Assembly: GCA_007118805.1 (NCBI GenBank)
Contig: SKQW01000210.1
Span: 1 to 40,017 of the forward strand
DNA length: 40,017 nt
Direction of reading: 5' to 3'
DNA from: Rhodobiaceae bacterium
GTDB taxonomy: Bacteria; Pseudomonadota; Alphaproteobacteria; Rhizobiales; Tepidamorphaceae
Within the stretch, counting starts at the first letter, position 1; every line of letters starts with the position of its first letter. Below are positions 30,747-40,017 of the stretch, piece after piece. The notes beneath the pieces were generated by a model, which was given only the letters and a program-made list of their open reading frames with translations, did not search any database and had not been told where the DNA came from. The translations under genes and the position numbers were made by a program.

Positions 30747-31187
30747 TCAGGGCTCGCCCGCGCCCGGCTCCCAGCCCGGCGGGGCGAGCTCAAAGCCCGC
30801 GAATTCGAAACCCGGCGCCACGGTGCAGCCGACCAGGGACCAGGCGCCGAGGCTGCGGGCCGATTGCCACGCGCCGGCCGGCACCACCGCCTGGGGGCGC
30901 TCGCCGGCGGCCAGGTTCGCGCCCAGACGGCAGAGCTGCGGCGCCTCGCCGTGCTCGCTGATCGACAGTGCCAGCGGGGCGCCGGCGTACCAGTGCCACA
31001 TCTCCACCGCGTCGACCTTGTGCCAGGCGGAGACCTCGCCCGCCGGCAGCAGATAGTAGATCGCTGTCTTGCGAGCGCGGCCGTCATCGCCGGCCTCGTC
31101 CCGGAAGGTCTCGCGGAAATGCCCGCCCTCGGGATGGGTGTCGAGGCCGAGCAGCCGTATCACCTCCTCCGCGGTCAGCTCCGTCAT
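30747..31187 (-). CDS. Cupin domain protein (DUF985)
   Basis: GLDTHPEGGHFRETFRD...YYLLPAGEVSAWHKVDAVEMWHWYAGAPLALSI. Confidence 0.9.
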   Translation of the reverse strand: MTELTAEEVIRLLGLDTHPEGGHFRETFRDEAGDDGRARKTAIYYLLPAGEVSAWHKVDAVEMWHWYAGAPLALSISEHGEAPQLCRLGANLAAGERPQAVVPAGAWQSARSLGAWSLVGCTVAPGFEFAGFELAPPGWEPGAGEP

Positions 31188-31192
31188 GACGG

Positions 31193-31963
31193 TCAGAAAC
31201 TGTCCTTGCGGCGGCGGATCTCGGCGAACACCTCGGCATCGCTCGAATTGGGCATGCCCACCGCCGCCTTCACCTCGGGCCGATTGGCGCGAATGAAGGG
31301 GTTGGCGTCGAGCTCGGCGCCGATGGTGGTCGGCAGGGTCGGCAGGCCTTCGGCGCGTTTCTCCTTCACTTCGCCGGCGCGGCCCTGCAGATGCGTGTTG
31401 TCGGGCTCAATAGTCAGCGCGAACTTGGCGTTCGAGGCGGTGTATTCGTGGCCGCAATAGACCAGCGTCTCGCGGGGCAGGCGAGACAGCTTCTCCAGCG
31501 AGGACCACATTTCCTCCATGGTGCCCTCGAAAACCCGCCCGCAGCCGAGCGCGAACAGCGTGTCGCCGGCGAACAGAACCCCCGGATTGGGGAACCAGTA
31601 GGCGATATGGCCCTTGGTGTGGCCTGGCGTATCGTAGATGCGCGCCTCATAGGGCCCGAAACGCCAGGTGTCGCCCTCGCCCACCGTCTCGTCGAGCGTG
31701 GCGATCTTGTCGGCTTCCGCCCGCGGGCCAACGACATGGCAGTTGAAGCGGCGCTTGAGGCCCGCAATGCCCTGCGTGTGGTCGGCATGATGATGGGTGA
31801 CGAGAATATGGCTCAGCGTCCAGCCGGCCTCGTCGAGCGCAGCCAGCACGGCGTCCTCGTCCGGCGCGTCGATGGCGGCGGTATGATTCGTCGAGGGATC
31901 GTGGATGAGCACGCCATAATTGTCGCTCAGGCACGGAAACATTCGGATGTCGAGGCCGGCCAT
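31193..31963 (-). CDS. gloB: Hydroxyacylglutathione hydrolase (glyoxalase II)
   Basis: ILVTHHHADHTQGIAGL metallo-beta-lactamase motif; GloB C-terminal domain. Confidence 0.95.
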   Translation of the reverse strand: MAGLDIRMFPCLSDNYGVLIHDPSTNHTAAIDAPDEDAVLAALDEAGWTLSHILVTHHHADHTQGIAGLKRRFNCHVVGPRAEADKIATLDETVGEGDTWRFGPYEARIYDTPGHTKGHIAYWFPNPGVLFAGDTLFALGCGRVFEGTMEEMWSSLEKLSRLPRETLVYCGHEYTASNAKFALTIEPDNTHLQGRAGEVKEKRAEGLPTLPTTIGAELDANPFIRANRPEVKAAVGMPNSSDAEVFAEIRRRKDSF

Positions 31964-32059
31964 CGGATTCTTCTCCCTGGTGCCGCACAGGCTTTGTGAA
32001 CCGCGTGCGGGTTACCTATCATCGCAGGTGACCCAACGCCAAGTCCGCGAGGTGGACCG

Positions 32060-32809
32060 GTGTATGTCGACATTGTCGAGCTGAGGGCCTTCTACGCCAG
32101 CCCGCTGGGCCAGCTGGCGCGTCGCCTGGCCGTGCAGCGGCTGAAGCGGCTATGGACGGATTTCGACGGCAAGGCAATGATCGGGGTGGGCTACGCCGTG
32201 CCCTATCTCGACATTTTCCGGGAGCGGACAGAGCGGTGCCTTGCCTTCATGCCGGCCCGGCAGGGCGTCGCGGCATGGCCCCACAAGGCCGGATCGGCCG
32301 TTGCCCTGGTCGACGAGACCGACCTGCCGCTCAATGATTCGTCGATCGACCGGCTGCTGCTCGTCCACTGCCTGGAGATGACGGAGAATTCGGAGGCCCT
32401 GCTCAAGGAGGCGTGGCGGGTGCTCACTCCGGGCGGCAGGCTGGCCGCGATCGTCCCGAATCGGCGCGGCATCTGGGCGCGGCTCGACCGCACCCCGTTC
32501 GGTCACGGCCGTCCCTACAGCCGGCGCCAGCTCTCGCGCCTTCTCCGCGCGGCGAGTTTCACCCCCCAGGCCTGGGCCGATGCGTTGTGGGTTCCGCCGT
32601 TCCGCAGCCGCATGATGCTCCGTTCGGCCGCCGCCTTCGAGCGCGCCGGCGCGCTGATCCCGGCCATGCCCCCCGGACTCATTCTGGTGGACGCCAGCAA
32701 GGAGGTGCGCCGCGTGATCCCGGCCGACGCGGAAAAGGCCCGCCGCTTTAAGATCCTGCCCGTGCCGGAGCCGGCCGCCACGCCGGCGCGGCGCGAATGG
32801 GTCGAGTGA
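32060..32809 (+). CDS. Class I SAM-dependent methyltransferase, divergent from gloB
   Basis: LLVHCLEMTENSEALLKEAWRVLTPGGRLAAIVPNRRGIWARLDRTPFGHGRPYSRRQLSRLL. Confidence 0.85.
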   Translation: MYVDIVELRAFYASPLGQLARRLAVQRLKRLWTDFDGKAMIGVGYAVPYLDIFRERTERCLAFMPARQGVAAWPHKAGSAVALVDETDLPLNDSSIDRLLLVHCLEMTENSEALLKEAWRVLTPGGRLAAIVPNRRGIWARLDRTPFGHGRPYSRRQLSRLLRAASFTPQAWADALWVPPFRSRMMLRSAAAFERAGALIPAMPPGLILVDASKEVRRVIPADAEKARRFKILPVPEPAATPARREWVE

Positions 32810-32822
32810 CCGGCAGACCTGT

Positions 32823-34223
32823 TCAGATATGCAGCGTGCGCTTGTCGACGGCGAGCGCGGCCTCATGCACCGCTTCCGACAGGCTCGGATGGGCATGGCA
32901 GATCCGGGCCAGATCCTCTGACGAGCCGCCGAACTCGATGATGATGGTCGCCTCGTGGATCAGCTCGCCGGCATTGGCCCCCACGATATGGCATCCGAGC
33001 ACGCGGTCGGTCGCCTTGTCGGCCAGGAACTTCACGAAGCCCTCGGTCTTGAGCATGGCGCGCGCGCGCCCGTTCGCGGTGAACGGGAACTTGCCGACCT
33101 TGTAATCGACGCCAGCCTCCTTGAGCTCTTCCTCGGTCTTGCCGACGGAAGCGACCTCCGGGGCGGTATAGACCACATTGGGAATGGCATCGTAATTGAT
33201 GTGGCCCGACTGCCCGGCGAGGATCTCCGCCAGGACCACCCCCTCATCCATCGCCTTATGGGCGAGCATCGGGCCGGCGATTACGTCGCCGATCGCCCAG
33301 ATGCCCTCAACACTGGTGCGATACTGCCCGTCGGTCTTCACCCGCCCGCGCTCGTCGAGCGCGACGCCGGCCTCGTCGAGCCCGAGCCCGTCGGTATAGG
33401 GAATGCGGCCGATGGCGACCAACACAGTATCGGCCTCGATGGTCTCGGCGTCGCCGCCGGCGGCTGGCTCGACCGACACCTTGAGCGACTTGCCCTTGGC
33501 GTCGACCCCGGTGACCTTCGACGACAGGCGGATCTCGAGCCCCTGCTTCTTCAGCATGCGCTGGAACTGCTTGGCCGCCTCGCCGTCGATCCCCGGCAGG
33601 ATGCGGTCGAGATACTCAACGACGGTGACCTTGGAGCCCAGCCGCGCCCAGACTGAGCCGAGCTCGAGCCCGATGACCCCGGCGCCGACAACCAGGAGGC
33701 GCTTGGGCACCTCGGGCAGTCCGATCGCCTCGTCCGAGGTGACGATGCGCTTGCCATCGGTCTTCACGCCCTTGAGCGGCGCGGAGTCCGAGCCGGTTGC
33801 GATGACGATGTGCTTGGCTTCGAGCGTCTGCGCCGCGCCCTTTTCGGGCTTAACCTCGACCTTGCCCGCCCCGCGAATGCGGCCGGTGCCGTGAAAGGTG
33901 TCGATCTTGTTCTTCTTGAACAGATAGGCGACCCCGTCGACATTGGCTTTGACGGTGTCGTCCTTGTGCTTGAGCATCGCCTTCAGATCGAGCTTGGGAT
34001 CGACCTTGATGCCGAGCGTGGCGAAGCTGTGCCCGGCCTCCTCAAACTGCTCTGAGGCATGGAGCATCGCCTTGGAGGGGATGCAGCCGACATTGAGGCA
34101 GGTGCCGCCATGGGTCTGGCGCTTTTCCACCACGGCCACCTTGAGGCCGAGCTGGGCCGCCCGAATCGCGCAGACATAGCCGCCCGGACCGGTTCCGATC
34201 ACGATGAGGTCGTATTGTGCCAT
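32823..34223 (-). CDS. lpdA: Dihydrolipoyl dehydrogenase (E3)
   Basis: GGTCLNVGCIPSKAMLHASE redox-active disulfide motif; 466 aa; C-terminal HAHPSLSEAVHEA. Confidence 0.97.
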   Translation of the reverse strand: MAQYDLIVIGTGPGGYVCAIRAAQLGLKVAVVEKRQTHGGTCLNVGCIPSKAMLHASEQFEEAGHSFATLGIKVDPKLDLKAMLKHKDDTVKANVDGVAYLFKKNKIDTFHGTGRIRGAGKVEVKPEKGAAQTLEAKHIVIATGSDSAPLKGVKTDGKRIVTSDEAIGLPEVPKRLLVVGAGVIGLELGSVWARLGSKVTVVEYLDRILPGIDGEAAKQFQRMLKKQGLEIRLSSKVTGVDAKGKSLKVSVEPAAGGDAETIEADTVLVAIGRIPYTDGLGLDEAGVALDERGRVKTDGQYRTSVEGIWAIGDVIAGPMLAHKAMDEGVVLAEILAGQSGHINYDAIPNVVYTAPEVASVGKTEEELKEAGVDYKVGKFPFTANGRARAMLKTEGFVKFLADKATDRVLGCHIVGANAGELIHEATIIIEFGGSSEDLARICHAHPSLSEAVHEAALAVDKRTLHI

Positions 34224-34292
34224 GCTTCCCCCGATTTGCGTGGATTCAGGTCCGGTTCGGTGCGCCGCGCGTGCCGGCTTGCCAGAGCCGCC

Positions 34293-34580
34293 TCAACTCG
34301 CGCGCGCCAATAGCGCCGCTTGCTCTTCAGCCATCTCACACAGGCGGTCACAGCCAAAATCGACGATCTCGTTGCCTTCCTCCCCCCAATATACGGAGTG
34401 GCCATGGCGTTCTACGCGCATCTGCCTGAACGCCTCCGGATCGCGGATCGGCTCGAATATCTCGCCGTCGGCGATGACGCCGCGCAGGTCTACGATACCT
34501 TCATACCCGTCATCCCAGGCGAGCTTGAGAACGCCGTGGATGACGGGCTCTGCGGCGCGGATATGCAGCGTGTCGGTCAT
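34293..34580 (-). CDS. DUF2442 domain protein
   Basis: MTDTLHIRAAEPVIHGVLKLAWDDGYEGIVDLRGVIADGEIFEPIRDPEAFRQMRVERHGHSVYWGEEGNEIVDFGCDRLCEMA; ATG overlaps the upstream TGA (ATGA). Confidence 0.85.
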   Translation of the reverse strand: MTDTLHIRAAEPVIHGVLKLAWDDGYEGIVDLRGVIADGEIFEPIRDPEAFRQMRVERHGHSVYWGEEGNEIVDFGCDRLCEMAEEQAALLARAS

Positions 34581-34827
34581 GTGATCTTCTCCGGCGTCCG
34601 TTTCGACGCAACCATATCCCACCCCCGTCGCAACGCCGCGCGTCGCGGCTTGGCCCAGGAGATGATAGCGCGCAGCTTCGCGGGTGGGAGGGTTCCCTTC
34701 ATTAGCTGGAGCGACTCGATGTCGATCTGCGCACGATACTCGGCGAAAACGGCATGAAAATGCGGTGGCGGATGTTCCCGAGCGACGAGCTGAACCTGAC
34801 GCCCTCGACAATAGCGACGGTCGGCAT
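34577..34827 (-). pseudogene. DUF4160 protein with an apparent -1 nt frameshift near 34792
   Basis: Hand translation: MPTVAIVEGVRF in one frame, then QLVAREHPPPHFHAVFAEYRAQIDIESLQLMKGTLPPAKLRAIISWAKPRRAALRRGWDMVASKRTPEKIT* in another; restoring one C (TTC[C]AG) rejoins them; absent from the supplied ORF track. Confidence 0.7.
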
Positions 34828-34841
34828 GCCCCGCCAGCGAC

Positions 34842-36089
34842 CTACAAATCCAGCACCAGCCGCTGCGGGTCCTCCAGAAGCTCCTTAATGCGCACCAGGA
34901 AGGTCACCGCCTCGCGCCCGTCCACGATGCGGTGGTCGTAGGACAGCGCCAGATACATCATCGGCCGGGCGACGATCTCGCCGCCCCGCACCACCGGCCG
35001 CTCCTCGATGCGGTGCATGCCGAGAATGCCCGATTGCGGCGCGTTGAGGATCGGCGTCGACAGCATCGAGCCGTAAATGCCGCCATTGGAGATGGTGAAG
35101 GTGCCGCCCTGCATCTCCTCGATCGACAGTTTGCCCTCGCGCGCCTTGCGTCCGAACTCGCCGATGGTCTGCTCGACCTCGGCCAGCCCCATGCGATCGG
35201 CATCGCGCAGCACGGGGACGACCAGCCCCTTGTCGGTGCCGACCGCCACCCCGACGTGATAGTAGTTCTTGTAGACGATCTCCTCGCCGTCGATCTCGGC
35301 ATTGACCGCCGGAATGTCCTTCAGCGCCTCAACCGAGGCCTTGACGAAGAAGCCCATGAAGCCGAGCCGCACGCCGTGGCGCTTCTCGAAGAGATCGCGG
35401 TAGGATTTGCGCATTTCCAGAATGGCGCTCATGTCGACGTCGTTGAACGTCGTCAGCATGGCGGCGGTGTTCTGCGCCTCCTTGAGCCGGCGGGCGATGG
35501 TCTGACGCAGCCGCGTCATGCGCACGCGCTCCTCGCGGGAGGCGTCGTCCGGCGGCGACGGGGCACGTGCAGCGGCCGGCTGCGGCGCGCCCGGGCTTTC
35601 GCTCGCCCCGCCCTCGATCACCCGCAGCACGTCCTCCTTGAGGATCTGGCCGCGCTTGCCGCTGCCCTCGACATCGCCGGCCTCGAGCCCCTTGTCCGCC
35701 ATCATCTTCTTGGCGGCGGGCGAGGCGGGCATCGCCTCCTCCTTGGCGGGGGGTTCCTTAGCCGGCGCCGCCGGTTCGGCCGCCGCCTTCGGGGCCGCCT
35801 TGGCCTCCTTGCCCTCGCCCTTGGCTTCAGCCGGCGCCTTCTCCTTGGCCTCGCCCTCGGCGATCAGGCCCAGCAGCGCGCCCGGCTCCACGGTCTCGCC
35901 GTCGGCCACGGCGATCTCCTGAAGCGTGCCGGCGGCCGGGGCCGGCACCTCGACCGTCACCTTGTCGGTTTCCAGCTCGACCAGCGGCTCGTCCTGCGCC
36001 ACGGAATCGCCGGGCTTCTTCATCCACTGGCCGACCGTCGCCTCGCTCACCGATTCGCCGAGCGTCGGCACGCGGATTTCCGTTGTCAT
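34842..36089 (-). CDS. sucB: Dihydrolipoyllysine-residue succinyltransferase (2-oxoglutarate dehydrogenase E2)
   Basis: Lipoyl domain ([17 protein letters not shown]), E3-binding domain, catalytic [15 protein letters not shown]. Confidence 0.97.
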   Translation of the reverse strand: MTTEIRVPTLGESVSEATVGQWMKKPGDSVAQDEPLVELETDKVTVEVPAPAAGTLQEIAVADGETVEPGALLGLIAEGEAKEKAPAEAKGEGKEAKAAPKAAAEPAAPAKEPPAKEEAMPASPAAKKMMADKGLEAGDVEGSGKRGQILKEDVLRVIEGGASESPGAPQPAAARAPSPPDDASREERVRMTRLRQTIARRLKEAQNTAAMLTTFNDVDMSAILEMRKSYRDLFEKRHGVRLGFMGFFVKASVEALKDIPAVNAEIDGEEIVYKNYYHVGVAVGTDKGLVVPVLRDADRMGLAEVEQTIGEFGRKAREGKLSIEEMQGGTFTISNGGIYGSMLSTPILNAPQSGILGMHRIEERPVVRGGEIVARPMMYLALSYDHRIVDGREAVTFLVRIKELLEDPQRLVLDL

Positions 36090-36129
36090 CGGGGCGCCCC
36101 TTTCCGGTTCAAGCTGCGGGCCGGTGTCG

Positions 36130-39081
<2,952 letters not shown>

Positions 39082-39303
39082 GACATGCTGCGGAGGCCGT
39101 GCGGGCCGTCCGTTCCTCCTGACTGTGCGCCCCCAGGAGGCGGGGGCGCGGATGGATGCCTCTCAAGACGGGCCTGCCGGCGCGACGGCAGCGGACACGT
39201 GCCGGAATGCCGTCCCGGGGACGCCACCCGCCCTGTCCCGCTTGCGCGCGCAACACAGCCTCCCGCCCTCGCCGAAGGTCTCTATAAGTGTTGGTCGCCA
39301 CGC

Positions 39304-40017
39304 TCAAGCTTTCAACAGCTCGACCAAGGTTTTTCCGAGTCGCGCCGGCGACGGCGAGACCCGGATGCCGGCCTCCTCCATCGCCGCGATCTTGTCCTCG
39401 GCTCCGCCCTTGCCCCCCGAGATGATGGCGCCAGCATGCCCCATGCGCCGGCCGGGCGGGGCGGTGCGTCCGGCGATGAAGCCGACAATGGGCTTCTTGC
39501 GCCCGCGCCTGGCCTCGTCGGCCAGGAACTGGGCGGCGTCCTCTTCGGCCGAGCCGCCGATCTCGCCGATCATGACGATCGACTCGGTGGCCTCGTCGGC
39601 CAGCAGCATCTCGAGCACGTCGATGAACTCGGTGCCCTTGACCGGGTCGCCCCCGATGCCGATGGCGCTGGTCTGGCCGAGCCCTTCCACCGAGGTCTGA
39701 TATACCGCCTCGTAGGTCAGCGTGCCCGAGCGCGACACCACCCCGACCGAGCCCTTCTTGAAGATGTTGCCCGGCATGATGCCGATCTTGCACTCGTCCG
39801 CCGTCATCACGCCGGGGCAGTTGGGCCCGAGGAGGCGCGACTTGGAGCCTTGGAGCGCCCGCTTGACGCGCACCATGTCGAGCACCGGAATGCCCTCGGT
39901 GATGCAGACGATGAGCGGGATCTCGGCGTCGATCGCCTCGCAGATCGCATCTGCGGCGCCCGGCGGCGGCACATAGACGACGGAGGCATCGGCGCCGGTC
40001 GCCGCGCGCGCCTCGGC
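39304..40017 (-). CDS. sucD: Succinyl-CoA ligase alpha subunit (N-terminus truncated by window edge)
   Basis: [30 protein letters not shown]...[20 protein letters not shown]...[18 protein letters not shown]. Confidence 0.97.
   Translation of the reverse strand, partial: AEARAATGADASVVYVPPPGAADAICEAIDAEIPLIVCITEGIPVLDMVRVKRALQGSKSRLLGPNCPGVMTADECKIGIMPGNIFKKGSVGVVSRSGTLTYEAVYQTSVEGLGQTSAIGIGGDPVKGTEFIDVLEMLLADEATESIVMIGEIGGSAEEDAAQFLADEARRGRKKPIVGFIAGRTAPPGRRMGHAGAIISGGKGGAEDKIAAMEEAGIRVSPSPARLGKTLVELLKA

Noticed and set aside
34581-34811. N-terminal extension of the 172-aa track ORF (34293-34811) as part of DUF2442
   Set aside because: Residues before MTDTLHI are an out-of-frame reading of the DUF4160 gene; the ATGA overlap supports the shorter start

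Overview
High-GC alphaproteobacterial chromosomal window (Rhizobiales-like from gene content and order), mostly ordinary core metabolism. Left to right: a minus-strand cytochrome c oxidase cluster (ctaG partial, coxF-like, ctaB, ctaD, ctaC); an IalB-family protein; tldD; a LysR regulator flanked by two DUF1127 genes; a methyltransferase / SnoaL-like / AraC group; GNAT; EamA transporter; FAD-linked oxidase; Sua5-type threonylcarbamoyl-AMP synthase; DmdC-like acyl-CoA dehydrogenase; SDR; HDAC-like protein; xseB; PHA depolymerase; a methylsuccinyl-CoA dehydrogenase-like protein; YihY/BrkB; glnK-amtB; ftsK; lolA; Nudix; osmC; cupin (DUF985); gloB; a methyltransferase; then the minus-strand 2-oxoglutarate dehydrogenase cluster (sucD partial, sucA, sucB, lpdA). 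The less ordinary items are: (1) an untracked, apparently frameshifted DUF4160 gene overlapping a DUF2442 gene, inserted between sucB and lpdA; (2) a multi-hairpin RNA element ending in a near-perfect intrinsic terminator between lolA and Nudix; (3) a PHA depolymerase with a C-terminal helix-hairpin-helix domain; (4) a TGC/TGCA motif shared between the phaZ and DUF1127 upstream regions; (5) NtrC/sigma54-like sites before glnK and a CtrA-like site before ftsK. No CRISPR, tRNA, rRNA, IS or prophage was recognised. All family calls are from reading the translations; no database search was run.
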